From assembly GCA_947588645.1 (NCBI GenBank), contig CANPYO010000004.1, forward strand, positions 1-58,079: a DNA stretch of 58,079 nt, written 5' to 3'. This DNA is from an uncultured Akkermansia sp. GTDB lineage: Bacteria; Verrucomicrobiota; Verrucomicrobiia; Verrucomicrobiales; Akkermansiaceae. Made by a program: the position numbers and the translations under genes. Below, piece by piece: positions 12,001-17,045 of this stretch (positions are counted from its first letter, which is position 1; each line of letters opens with the position of its first letter). The notes beneath the pieces were generated by a model. The model made no database searches. It saw nothing but the letters and a program-made list of their open reading frames with translations, and had not been told where the DNA came from.

Positions 12001-13083
12001 GGTGTAGCCCCCCGTCTGGACAATCATGTTGCCGGCATGCACGGTGCCGTTAACCGACACAATCCCCACTCCGTCCGCACCAAATACGGCCTCCTGCCCT
12101 GATTCGAAGGTACCCTCTGTCCACGTGCCCATACTCGCCTGCCACGTGCGCTTCTCCAGCGTATTTTTTTCACTCGAGGAATAGACTTTTACATAATCAA
12201 TATCAAACGCCGCCCCGGTATTTCCTAATGTATCATTGTCAATCTTTTTCTTACCGTTATCCTCCACCCAGTTACCTCCGATCTGCTGATCAATAATCAG
12301 GTAGAATTCGTTATCCTTGTTGTCGAATGGCCAATATTCACTGCTTGAGGACAGCGTTCCGGTGACCTTTCCATCGACATAGAAAGTGAGGCCTGCTTCC
12401 GTCCATTCCAGCCCGTAAGTGTGCCACCCATCCGGGTCTCCCCCTAAGCCAGGGTTGGGAGAAACATGCGAAGGCGTGTCTTTGTCTCCTGAGCCATTAA
12501 TCCAGTGGAGCGTCTGGTACACGAGGTCATCCGAGTTCAGATGCTCCATGATGTCAATTTCCCCATTACGCGGCCAGCCAGCGCCATTTTTGGGAAGCAA
12601 CCAAATGGCCGGCCAGCACCCGGTCACCGTGTCGAAACGAGCACGAACCTCCACGTATCCGTACTGAAACGTGAAGAGATCCTTGGTGTACACTCCCCCG
12701 CATGCATAAAGCCCCGTCCCTCCGTTTTGATTATTTTGGTTGGTGTAAGTGTCCCCGTACTTGCCCCAAAGCGTCATTGAACCATTACTATCGCCGTCCA
12801 CTTCTCTGAATTCCACTAATTCCTCATCTATCGACTGGTTTTTCCGCCATTCCGCATTTGTTTGACCAGTAGTCTCGTACTGAATTCTCTTCCACACGTC
12901 CTTATCGTATGACCCGTTGAAATCCTCGTCAACGACAAGATCCCAACTAACGGCTTGAGCTCGTTCGCCCGAGAAGATCCAAAACGAACTTCCGATGGTG
13001 ATCGGAACAGAAACGGGCAGAGTTAACGCAGCGAGGCAAGCCAACAACGCTTTGCGGAGAGCCGTGGGAAGGTGAAGTTTCAT
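1..13083 (-). CDS. Giant secreted GH16 beta-glucanase with autotransporter-type beta repeats (3' end outside window)
   Basis: The frame is open without a stop from the ATG at 13083 to the window edge, 4361 codons. Residues 1-44 form an extended signal peptide ending AQA before VSWD. Residues of about 45-300 form a glycoside hydrolase 16 domain: WPAIWLLP begins at W157, and the catalytic motif EIDIME gives E175, D177 and E180 (nucleophile, helper and acid/base of laminarinase-type GH16). The domain ends near DIDYVKVY. The rest is Gly/Thr/Val-rich repeats such as LTKKGAGTLKLDAG, matching autotransporter-associated beta-strand (PATR) repeats. By family knowledge it is exported through the Sec system and displayed or secreted by a C-terminal barrel, which is not visible here. 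It probably cleaves beta-1,3 or mixed-linkage glucans. The start is supported by an in-frame TAG about 80 bases upstream. Many plus-strand frames here are shadows of this gene. The repeat part is certain in kind; the glucan substrate is inferred. Confidence 0.9.
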   Translation of the reverse strand, partial: MKLHLPTALRKALLACLAALTLPVSVPITIGSSFWIFSGERAQAVSWDLVVDEDFNGSYDKDVWKRIQYETTGQTNAEWRKNQSIDEELVEFREVDGDSNGSMTLWGKYGDTYTNQNNQNGGTGLYACGGVYTKDLFTFQYGYVEVRARFDTVTGCWPAIWLLPKNGAGWPRNGEIDIMEHLNSDDLVYQTLHWINGSGDKDTPSHVSPNPGLGGDPDGWHTYGLEWTEAGLTFYVDGKVTGTLSSSSEYWPFDNKDNEFYLIIDQQIGGNWVEDNGKKKIDNDTLGNTGAAFDIDYVKVYSSSEKNTLEKRTWQASMGTWTEGTFESGQEAVFGADGVGIVSVNGTVHAGNMIVQTGGYTFSAVGGSAGSIEVVGTLDMKADATFNCDLKLGGNPGRSLKGAGALNYAGSGTLTIYRINPSDFTGQINVTGNGTLLVSTDFEAGEGASVNLGSNGTLAFDNNNLVKGGAGADTVFSANVTGLRAVEAKGGFTVTLTGNVTGGGELTMGQYGAAGYFACLVFDGNVSGFTSFVTSANQYNISHYSGTSGRAAYAFNAGLELEEETTFNVAKNAANQDGWIELGRTSRLAGNGNIIKTGAGDLRIEGNTSGYTGTIKLQDGGLVLNGTDGQNIDLSLENAAAVAQLKGTGGVLQSVRVGGEAASGNLQLEAASSWNLTSVNLVAGKALTIGGAGSCTIETLAGNGGSLTVGQGSTVRLSSYTSGAISLNDGTLELSAAGSLTSLTLGAGAKVKTDLTDGILNFGVLVSELTRAAGDAVLSLTGTLEGLRLQASSVEGTLHIALSDEFITTKLVGQEGGYELFDNGSLWQEHVVFDNATYGSRLKISGNNLILEALSGLYWAGTESSHVWNAEASNTDWKNGDDSVAFTGSQDVVFMPGDGVSTTVELAGTLAPGNVTVGRGSGWVFSGSGNLNATGKITVGGEGGSAELTLSGTGTVHSEGLSLVGSGTKLTITSALTSGAFDFKHMELGTGTELVLQGAGADATHWTRNQAASYASGAGSIVLAGAGVLNNGMASEGGILWAFFGNTDVGKERIGNLRLSRNGDSKTTLALNGEQGNDNQGAEAHGIGVVENLWVDDGCSLVVRSRALGVTRGECTLHLTGDGSNATYNEYASSHATAPGGTADAALVLGLNTCDGGQSADRKNNIYWNVATAGNTSIGVLADADGNAYTWTLMKELNVGEGHTLTKKGAGTLKLDASSTLVGSGKIVVSEGQLGLSGNMTEFTGSMQAGAEAGKTLTLEGANISAGSIAIDSNGAISLGAGTNFSAGSLTLSGSFSVTGGATLAGDGVINVAEGGTLSLAAEIYSGMHVGLQNGSGTSTLELTGGSFTGSVDSVNNRGTIKLTGETAGAISTTGDTMLRVSDGGSFTGTITLAGGSGQKLGVFGASGNDAAGYAITLNCVESTAGGGVLVAGLTTGGLTVTQASGLSEVWVGGPAGTRVSIGTLVAQGSNQSFTLDNGVFTAGWPDGTGQNPWTGNSGQLTITGTVTGYTSFTAKRKGEAVTDGLDLIFRGTVAMGDDADVTITATYSEHDNNGVHNDATILFDTSSSITGNGSIAKQGAGKLVLAGSIAEGNWSLNVQGGAVELGKSGQENALDYSLTGLSIVQGSVVESKGACHLTLTGALEAEQGTIKMSAADSSLALHGSGNKLGTLELGASGVTLRMEGSADGFAQLALGAFTPGGQALTLELDGLDAWFDAHAETNELQLFTGGGVADLVAAITSKEIEVGRFHCTLDDNGMLTIAVDTTNTWSGGGTTMEWAAAERVWGGEHDSQFNPEEDVVFAGTSTAPITVTLGEPITLTKGMIVQRGEGVDAEQSYTFDMRENALSVGADLSIKKGITASFTGSGTISVTGQIRVGSEGGSAQLTLSGTGAVNSNGLSLSGQGTKLVIASAPINGVFNFGNMELGGGTELVLRGADAADFNKWTRGSGSFLYASGAGSIVLEGAEVLSNGLGGSGILWAFFGNDDRGKERIGNLKLRASEGTGTTLALDAEMGNHNDNETKHGLGVLENLWVEDGSSLVVRSRALGVTQKESTLHLSGNGSNATYTTVEGEGGGTADAALVLGYNPVVSGDANARSNIYWNVAIEGNTSIGVQAATSGDVYTWTLMKELNVGEHTLTKKGAGTLKLDAGGTLVGRGNIVVENGALQVGANMGGYSGTIKVQGGSGLTLSADASTVSVSLENGTAEGNVLNLSGTGTLKNASLGGSATNGTLSLAESANWTLSGVTLGNSQTLIVQGAGSGDAQSHVTIGTDSVALNNSTLQLAGVNAIVGGALNGESSAVQLSGGATMTMQAGGSIGTLTVNGAGVSVADAQTLTVTTLNGGEGGLTSLSLGAGSTLTVTGGTMSLKGALSLSGEANLIWGGSNKITLGQGFSLSSDGGTLHVHLSDEFMEQFAGHNGEWDFFNYEGIDWDSSWADVFTLETDGTSTYGNLHINDQGHLAWSEQEPGDSLQWAGTADNHVWSDDGGNTDWNNGGGAAAFTGSRDVTFTPGENVSSEVTLNGTLTPRNVTVSEGTDWVFSGGGSLNATGTITVGSANAAAELTLSGTGSVQSVGLSLVGSGTKLTIGNAEPASRASYSFGRMNLGTGTTLEIGNNRTVNATSLEGSGAITGSDGTLHLTATATNTFSGAISANLIYTGGANTLTLGGAFTGGALTIESGTVTVNNLIGALWTRGADTQGSPTTVTLHDGATLNISQGQNSVSQLVGGSATNETGATLIIGDQKSLNAASAMGSFQTITLTGVLRLYGGALSVGSVTSTGALELHNTQMAVDTFTAGWIEALDDTSSLTVTGAVSLERAVSKMLGGTMTVGGTLTASRGFNMTDGSSLILSDATASTADSLGTLALEEGTTLTIGSNRTATVTSLDGVREETKTYGSIGGPGTLKLTASNGSFGGTISSNLTYAGSGEYTLTQPFGGGKLEVASGTLKLTAGVGTAGGLTSLTLGEDATLDLGAESLTLTGELTWGRNSKLALGTEEQQLVLSGAGWGTKLSDANGKLTIELGADFFGESAQSGAITLVIANGVDNLQSYFKVALAEGVSEKYGNVRLTNDGRLIWGDEAWLTWKRTGDDDTWATDAPFGDDGEDFTEGSYVKFDGSVEGVDRTVTIAGGVTAGKMTVSSGSWTFTGEEGASVRVTGGLTVAQGATATFSELDSFEVASAEILGSLGLDSAGAKSLGTASVGSDGIVTITDGEAGNWSRTTLSGDGTVVLNAGSTVTVDGNNNLFAALFAAGDADIQRDGDHAGIGRFEIASGTTLTFGANAQTIGKGLSFARYLVVQSGASLQVSNPVFDWGNANSTKYNEHGTLVLDGQGIEGQDVTGALVVTTQEWMKWDVELANDAAIYVGNVTLHFAGSGNFAGSFDGKGHKLTVKGSGVDSSQLKIDEGFQMRGETGGEIEMGEGATLWLATSSPLNMGAYGVILDGGRLKMGQSAQIKSLSGGGEVNFDGGHVLTIVGASGEAYTGSVTGNASGNVTVNNGATFLLGNGANVGNTLNVRGTLSTEAGIEGSLVEATVNALNVGNGGQVTLGDHSTLTATTLGGVENQYGSVTGSGLLKLTGNGGSFAGAIGSNFEYAGSETFTYDGAFTGESLTVTSGTLALGNRATFEENTTATVNSGGKLTLAGTYTGMAVHLNADDSNTELMHWSGNAEIKALYGKGKVTVEQNSNTLTISGEAAEDQVFTGNVCPGHLGTIKLTGTMYLGDGASFGNTVEVTGTLSTKAGADDNPVEATVNALNVGNGGQVTLGDHSTLTATTLGGMENQYGSVTGDGTLKLTAASGTFGGTVSSNLILTPAGGSTGSYTLGTYNGGELTIESGTLQISTQLATAEEGTVTLNGGKLELMGKGVATEDSVAALTFGAEDTEVAIGANRTLTVGSLVTTEAIYGSFTGEGTLRLTESGEHTYGGSISTALEYAGGGTYTLKRAYAGNRLTVTSGTLILEQSNSRAMSLSGEGTLSLVGEDRMTLKLASGENQVGELALGTTDGTAAVDLAGGTLRTVLSGSGTLNVKNTQGSGTSTLALLGTREDSSVKVDLSNSNLSVEEGKSATLKSVTGSGEINGSGTLILTGVEEGAFTGAIGTKVNLQSGASWTLGADTTLRGTLGIDQGAIVNLGGKLTLGQGSGITGSGTLNITVGTQEAAKAGGVIHVDNENFEWGSNLTLTLSGAEEITVETYEEWGYQLFSDLGQLTKVDIFREAVVNSLGETGLGENFAYELDETGRLTVVQALTGERRTWNGDGTAEGVWDGTWKVSTESDTSAWGEGNYFAAGDAATFDKAEGGEVSIKEGVLAHTVEVTSGDWTWTLLDGSILIVREGLNIRGGSLTLEESDKYTFKRGVSVSSNGE
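1728..2532 (-). repeat. Internal in-frame duplication of about 150 bp in the giant gene
   Basis: About 150 bases starting near 1728 recur almost unchanged starting near 2379. The offset is 651 bases, exactly 217 codons, so the reading frame is kept. The two copies share the block containing CCTCCGAGCGTGGTCGCC and the following stretch to about 1880 and 2532. This is a recent duplication within the beta-repeat region. Confidence 0.85.
6595..10272 (-). repeat. Two long homologous blocks inside the giant gene (6595-7460 and 9395-10272)
   Basis: A block of about 850 bases at 6595-7460 is repeated in diverged form at 9395-10272, offset 2799 to 2814 bases and always a multiple of three. Shared anchors include GCATCCAGCTTCAAGG and TTCAACTCCTTCATCAACG. 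The last part of the second block, about 10190-10450, also matches 5343-5600, so modules have been copied several times. The duplicated protein module carries the segment LTKKGAGTLKLDA. Confidence 0.8.
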
Positions 13084-13263
13084 GATGCTGAATGATGATG
13101 AGTCGTGAACGGGTAAGACGCACGCACACCCCACGCGCGTGCGTCCCGTGTAATAGTTAGTCTACCTCTTTTCGAAGGAGATGTCCAGCAGCTTTTCCAC
13201 CTTTGTCCAATTTTTCCCGGGCGAGGCGGCGAAACGCCACCCGGTGGCAGACGAAGCCTGCCT

Positions 13264-13330
13264 ATGTACGATTTACGAGGCACGAGGTACGATTTAATTC
13301 ATTTACGATTTACGATTTGGGAGTTCGGCG
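13264..13330 (+). repeat. Heptamer repeat cassette upstream of the giant gene
   Basis: A run of degenerate TACGATT/TACGAGG heptamers (TATGTACGATTTACGAGG, then TTACGATTTACGATTTGGGA) leads into a GGCGAGCGGAGCTGC-type palindrome. This is the same hairpin, heptamer and GC-palindrome phrase found in most gaps of this window. Confidence 0.75.
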
Positions 13331-13540
13331 AGCGGAGCTGCGGGAAAACGGCCGGCGGCTGCAAGGCCGATTAGCCAGCCCGCAGGGCTGCCCCGAAGGG
13401 GCGAAAACTGCCGACGGCGTAAGGCAGTTTGGTCAAAAGCATAGCTTTTGCCCCGCAGGGGCGAAAACTCGTGGGGCGAGTTTGAGGCAAGAGTCGTGAG
13501 GCGACTCCGAAGCAAAGCTCGTGAGGCGAGCTCGAGGCAA
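13331..13540 (+). repeat. Head-to-tail array of small hairpins, copy 1
   Basis: Perfect or near-perfect palindromes follow each other without gaps: CAGCCCGCAGGGCTG (13377), GCCCCGAAGGGGC (13390), a hairpin with arms AAACTGCC and GGCAGTTT (13405-13430), AAAAGCATAGCTTTT (13435), GCCCCGCAGGGGC (13450), AAACTCGTGGGGCGAGTTT (13465), GAGTCGTGAGGCGACTC (13491) and AGCTCGTGAGGCGAGCT (13516). A second array lies at 21150-21325, with some stems exchanged but loops kept. No protein is encoded. The function is unknown. Confidence 0.85.
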
Positions 13541-13620
13541 GGGGTGGGTGAAATCATGGGCGGTTGTTGGTTAGAAAGGTTTCGAATTTTGCGGAGCAGT
13601 GTCCCCGGCTTTGCTACATC
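13541..13620 (+). repeat. 80-bp direct repeat D, copy 1
   Basis: The segment from GGGTGAAATCATGGGCGG to CTTTGCTACATCGTA matches 16891-16980 with only about six differences. The two copies lie in the same orientation on either side of the nadC, dprA and recombinase segment. Confidence 0.85.
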
Positions 13621-13690
13621 GTACCTCGTACCTCGTACCTCGTACATCGTACATCGTACATAGGCAAACGCATTTTCCAATGCGTTTGCC
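13607..13690 (-). repeat. Heptamer array and 12-bp hairpin A (minus orientation)
   Basis: On the plus strand, tandem CGTACCT and CGTACAT units (7-base period, about six units) precede a perfect hairpin: GGCAAACGCATT at 13663-13674, loop TTCC, AATGCGTTTGCC at 13679-13690. Read on the minus strand this is hairpin, TATG and TACGATG/TACGAGG units, the standard order of the cassette. Confidence 0.9.
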
Positions 13691-13709
13691 TTGGCGTTTG
13701 CCTGGTTTC

Positions 13710-13737
13710 TTGACATCTGCTGTCTATCAGGTAGAAT
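13710..13737 (+). promoter_or_regulatory. nadC promoter, leaderless architecture
   Basis: TTGACA at 13710-13715, a 16-base spacer and TAGAAT at 13732-13737 form a near-consensus sigma-70 promoter. Seven bases separate the -10 box from the ATG at 13745, so transcription should begin at or next to the start codon. ATG codons at 13736 and 13739 overlap the -10 box and are unlikely starts. Confidence 0.75.
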
Positions 13738-13744
13738 GATGTCC

Positions 13745-14614
13745 ATGGAAGCCGCGAAAGTTTCTGATAATCGGGAAGAGCTGATTCGACTTGCACTGAG
13801 GGAAGACTTCGGCAGTGGGGACGTGACGTCCCTTTATTTTGTACCGGAGCAGTTGCAAGCCCAGGCGCTGATGAGGCCACGGGCGCGAGGGCTGCTCTCC
13901 GGGGTAGATGTGGCAGCGCAAGTTTTCCGTGCGGTAGATCCCGCGCTGAAGGTAGACATCCAGCTGCACAACGGCGATGAGGTGTCGCCCGATGCCGTTA
14001 TCATGATCATTCGGGGGTCAGCGCGGTCCATATTGGGAGCAGAGAGGACGGCTCTCAACTTCATCCAGAGGCTCTCCGGAGTGGCGACCATGACGCACCG
14101 CTACGTGCAGGCCATTGCCCACACCAAATGCAAACTGCTCGACACGCGCAAGACAACGCCCGGCTACCGCTTGTTGGAAAAGGCGGCGGTGCTCCACGGG
14201 GGAGGGAAGAACCACCGCATGGGGCTTTACGACCGCGCCATGGTAAAGGATAACCATTTGATGACGAATGGAGATGCCAGCCACCTGCAAAACTGCATCC
14301 ACAGGCTCAAAAACGAACGCCCCGGCGTGGAAGTGGAGCTGGAAGCGGACAGCCTGGAGCAGGTGCAGGCCTTTCTCAAACTGGAGGGGGTGGACTACAT
14401 TCTGCTGGACAACATGAGCCCGGAGCAGATGAAGCGAGCCGTGGAGATGCGCGGAGCCCGCTCCAAGCCGTATTTTGAGGCCAGTGGCGGGCTCTCGCTG
14501 GCAACGGCGCCGGCTGCCGCGGAAAGTGGAGTAGATTTCATGAGCTTCGGCTGCCTGACTCACTCGGTCCCCTCGCTGGACATCGGGCTGGACTTTACAA
14601 CCCTGACTTGTTGA
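13745..14614 (+). CDS. nadC: Nicotinate-nucleotide pyrophosphorylase (quinolinate phosphoribosyltransferase)
   Basis: NadC converts quinolinate and PRPP to nicotinate mononucleotide, releasing CO2, in de novo NAD synthesis in the cytoplasm. The 289-residue length fits the family. Visible signatures are LNFIQRLSGVATMT, LLDTRKTTPGYRLLEKAA with the following HGGGKNHR (substrate-binding basic residues), KDNH, VEVELE, LLDNM and the final FEASGGLS phosphate-binding loop. The frame stays open further upstream, but the promoter overlaps those codons, so the ATG at 13745 was chosen. The TGA stop abuts the dprA start with no gap, so the two genes form an operon. nadA and nadB are not in the window. Confidence 0.93.
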   Translation: MEAAKVSDNREELIRLALREDFGSGDVTSLYFVPEQLQAQALMRPRARGLLSGVDVAAQVFRAVDPALKVDIQLHNGDEVSPDAVIMIIRGSARSILGAERTALNFIQRLSGVATMTHRYVQAIAHTKCKLLDTRKTTPGYRLLEKAAVLHGGGKNHRMGLYDRAMVKDNHLMTNGDASHLQNCIHRLKNERPGVEVELEADSLEQVQAFLKLEGVDYILLDNMSPEQMKRAVEMRGARSKPYFEASGGLSLATAPAAAESGVDFMSFGCLTHSVPSLDIGLDFTTLTC

Positions 14615-15730
14615 ATGGAGCTCAGTGCGAGAGAGGCGCTCATCACGCTCAACCTGATACCCGGGTTGGGTTCCGTGCGTATTCGCTCGCTGCTGGAGCA
14701 TTTTGGCTCGGCGGACATGGTTCTGTCGGCTCCGCAGAATTTGCTGGCGCAGGTGCCGCGCATTGGTTCCACGCTTGCGGCAGCAATCGCCGACTGGCGG
14801 CACTGCACCCATGTCGGAGCAGAGCTGGATTGCGCGGAGCGAGCGGGTGTACGCATCACCACCCTGCTGGAGGACAATTACCCGGATGCCTTACGCAGAA
14901 TGAGCGATCCGCCCGTGGTACTCTACTCCAAGGGGGCCTGGCGGCAGGAGGATGCGCGGAAGGCCGTCTCTGTTGTCGGCACGCGGATTGCCTCCCCGTA
15001 CGGCATCGGCTGTGCGCGCAGTTTTTCACGGGATTTGGCGGATGCGGGCAGCTGCATCATATCCGGCCTGGCACGCGGCATTGATACAGCTGCGCACATG
15101 GGCGCCCTGGATGCAGGGGGAAGAACCATTGCGATTCTCGGCGGAGGGCTGGCATCGATCTTTCCCCCGGAAAATGCGGCGTTGGCCGATCGCATCGCGG
15201 ATGGCCATGGCGCATTGGTGAGCGAATTTCCGATGAATATGACCCCTTCGCGCAACTCATTCCCGCAGCGCAATCGAGTTGTGGCCGCCTGGAGCTGCGC
15301 CACCCTGGTGGTAGAAGCGGCAGGACGCAGCGGGGCCCTGCATACCGCCGGACTCGCTGCAGACATGGGGAAGAGCGTATTCGCCGTGCCCGGGGCTGTC
15401 ACCACGAACTCCTCCCTGGGCTGCCACCAACTCATCCGCGATGGCGCCATTCTCTGCACCTGCGCGGCTGATCTCATCGGCGACATGGGTTGGGAACCCG
15501 ACCACCAGCTGCAGATTCCCCTCTTCTCCGAGCATGCGATGGCGGCACAGAACGACCCCGTTCTCTCCGCCATCGCTGCCGGATACACCACACTGGACGC
15601 ACTCTGCAGTGCGCTGGGCACCTCTGCCGCTGAGCTTACACCACAGCTCATGCGCCTGCAAATCGAACGCCGGATTATTCCTGCGCCCGGCGGTGCATTT
15701 GAGCTTTGCTCACCACCCGGCAAACATTAA
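14615..15730 (+). CDS. dprA: DNA processing protein DprA (Smf)
   Basis: DprA binds incoming single-stranded DNA during natural transformation and loads RecA. The 371-residue protein has an N-terminal helix-hairpin-helix/SAM-like region (about 1-75), a Rossmann-like DprA core with GTRIASPYG (122-130), SGLARGID (150-157), SEFP (203-206) and FPQRNR (216-221), and a C-terminal winged-helix region (about 305-370). The ATG directly follows the nadC stop, implying translational coupling. Its stop overlaps, tail to tail, the stop of the minus-strand recombinase within TTAA. Confidence 0.95.
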   Translation: MELSAREALITLNLIPGLGSVRIRSLLEHFGSADMVLSAPQNLLAQVPRIGSTLAAAIADWRHCTHVGAELDCAERAGVRITTLLEDNYPDALRRMSDPPVVLYSKGAWRQEDARKAVSVVGTRIASPYGIGCARSFSRDLADAGSCIISGLARGIDTAAHMGALDAGGRTIAILGGGLASIFPPENAALADRIADGHGALVSEFPMNMTPSRNSFPQRNRVVAAWSCATLVVEAAGRSGALHTAGLAADMGKSVFAVPGAVTTNSSLGCHQLIRDGAILCTCAADLIGDMGWEPDHQLQIPLFSEHAMAAQNDPVLSAIAAGYTTLDALCSALGTSAAELTPQLMRLQIERRIIPAPGGAFELCSPPGKH

Positions 15731-16728
15731 GAGAAAAAGCGCCGCGCGGTAGAGCTCGATACGTGCCTCACATTTAAATAGCGCGTGCGCAACAAATTGC
15801 AATCGCGGTGCCCCATCTCCTCCTGAAGCTGGATGAGATTGTGGAATCTTTTCAAGTGCAAAGAAGCAAAGGTATGCCGCATCACATCCTTCTGCCAACA
15901 TTTCATACCGGCCTGCGACCTCAGACGCTTCCACAACCGGGTCCAGTTCCGTGGCGCTATGTACTCATTCGGCGGGCGATGGTATTCCAGCAGCTCAAGC
16001 GCACCTCCACGCAACGGCACGGCTCGTGGTCCACCTGTTTTGCTCGCCCTGCCCTCGATGTACACCACCTTCTCCCGCCTGTCGATGTCACGCCAATGCA
16101 AGCGCCGAACCTCCCCGGGCCTCACTCCGCAATACAGCAGCAGTTGTGTGGCGGGCAACATGGGCAAAAATTCCGGCTGACGGCATGTGCGAAGAATGGC
16201 GCGGATTTGCGCCCCGCTCAACGGCACAATCCGCTCCTCGTAGACGGGCGGACATTCCAGCGATTTCACCGGATTCGTCTGACACCAGCCGCGCCGAATA
16301 CCGTACGTAAACACACTGTGCAGCACCGATTTCGCCTTGCGAAACACATGCGGGCTATGGTTAAAGTGATCTTGCAACAGCTTGTCGCATTGCTCACTCG
16401 TTATACTGCTCAATGGTATCTCGCTAAACTGCTCGTAGCTCAGCATGCGTTTCGTGTAGGATCTCAGATCCGCTATGGTGCTTGGTCGGCGGTTTTGCCG
16501 CGCTTGCAGGCTCTCCATGGCGGCGTACCGGAAGGATACACTGCGCTCCTGCTCAGCTACACCGTTTACCCCCGTGCGTACGATGCGTCGGAAGGCGTTG
16601 ATTATGCTCTCTTTGTCAGATTGCGTGACCGAGGCCTCCTCCGTAAACTCTACAAACAAGCGCATGATGTCCATAGGGCTTACAGGAAGCCTGCCGATTA
16701 GTTGATTGTGTATGTTATTTTCAATCAT
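15727..16728 (-). CDS. Tyrosine recombinase / site-specific integrase
   Basis: This 333-residue protein has a core-binding SAM-like domain (about 80-160) and a catalytic domain. Catalytic residues are visible: R203 in GVRPGEVRRLHW, K230 in ASKTGG, R284 in VMRHTFAS, H307 in MGHRD and the nucleophile Y317 in TRYLN. The usual His three residues before the second Arg is D281, a variant seen in other integrases. The 75-residue N-terminal extension is not a known Xer feature. No transposase, phage gene or tRNA lies beside it. Inverted hairpin-heptamer cassettes and direct repeats D flank the nadC-dprA-recombinase segment. It could be an integrase, an invertase or a domesticated remnant. Confidence 0.88.
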   Translation of the reverse strand: MIENNIHNQLIGRLPVSPMDIMRLFVEFTEEASVTQSDKESIINAFRRIVRTGVNGVAEQERSVSFRYAAMESLQARQNRRPSTIADLRSYTKRMLSYEQFSEIPLSSITSEQCDKLLQDHFNHSPHVFRKAKSVLHSVFTYGIRRGWCQTNPVKSLECPPVYEERIVPLSGAQIRAILRTCRQPEFLPMLPATQLLLYCGVRPGEVRRLHWRDIDRREKVVYIEGRASKTGGPRAVPLRGGALELLEYHRPPNEYIAPRNWTRLWKRLRSQAGMKCWQKDVMRHTFASLHLKRFHNLIQLQEEMGHRDCNLLRTRYLNVRHVSSSTARRFFS

Positions 16729-16734
16729 CTATCG

Positions 16735-16763
16735 AACATGCCACAAGCGCTTTCCTTTGGCAA
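16735..16763 (-). promoter_or_regulatory. Recombinase promoter, leaderless architecture
   Basis: On the minus strand TTGCCA (16763-16758), a 17-base spacer and CATGTT (16740-16735) lie 6 bases before the ATG at 16728. There is no room for a ribosome binding site. Confidence 0.5.
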
Positions 16764-16784
16764 GCCCGGGGGCAGACAAGCCAA

Positions 16785-16860
16785 GGCAAACGCATTAGGA
16801 AATGCGTTTGCCTATTTACGACGTACGATGTACGATGTACGATTTGGATTTTAGCGCGCC
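16785..16860 (+). repeat. Hairpin A, heptamer array and GC palindrome
   Basis: GGCAAACGCATT (16785-16796), loop AGGA and AATGCGTTTGCC (16801-16812) form a perfect 12-bp stem. It is followed by TATTTACGACGTACGATG, further TACGATG units, and then an AGCGCGCCTACGGCGCG palindrome. It is in the opposite orientation to the copy at 13607-13690. Confidence 0.9.
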
Positions 16861-16890
16861 TACGGCGCGGGAAATGCGAAAGCGGAAGCC

Positions 16891-16985
16891 AAGGCGATGG
16901 GTGAAATCATGGGTAGTTGTTAGTTAGAAAAGTTTCGAATTTTGCGGAGCTGTGTCCCCGGCTTTGCTACATCGTAAATCGTAAA
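16891..16985 (+). repeat. 80-bp direct repeat D, copy 2
   Basis: The segment from GATGGGTGAAATCATGGG to CTTTGCTACATCGTA is about 92 percent identical to 13541-13620. Neither copy encodes a convincing protein. Confidence 0.85.
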
Positions 16986-16994
16986 TGTTTTGAC

Positions 16995-17023
16995 TTGCAA
17001 TTCGCGTGGGAATGTGGCATATA
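16995..17023 (+). promoter_or_regulatory. Probable carB promoter
   Basis: TTGCAA (16995-17000), a 17-base spacer and CATATA (17018-17023) precede the carB ATG by 22 bases, giving a leader of about 16 bases. Confidence 0.5.
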
Positions 17024-17045
17024 TCTGCAAGTTTACACGGACGCT

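Noticed and set aside
15808..16701. Plus-strand frame of 297 codons opposite the recombinase
   Set aside because: The minus-strand protein has all tyrosine-recombinase catalytic residues; the plus frame has no recognisable feature.
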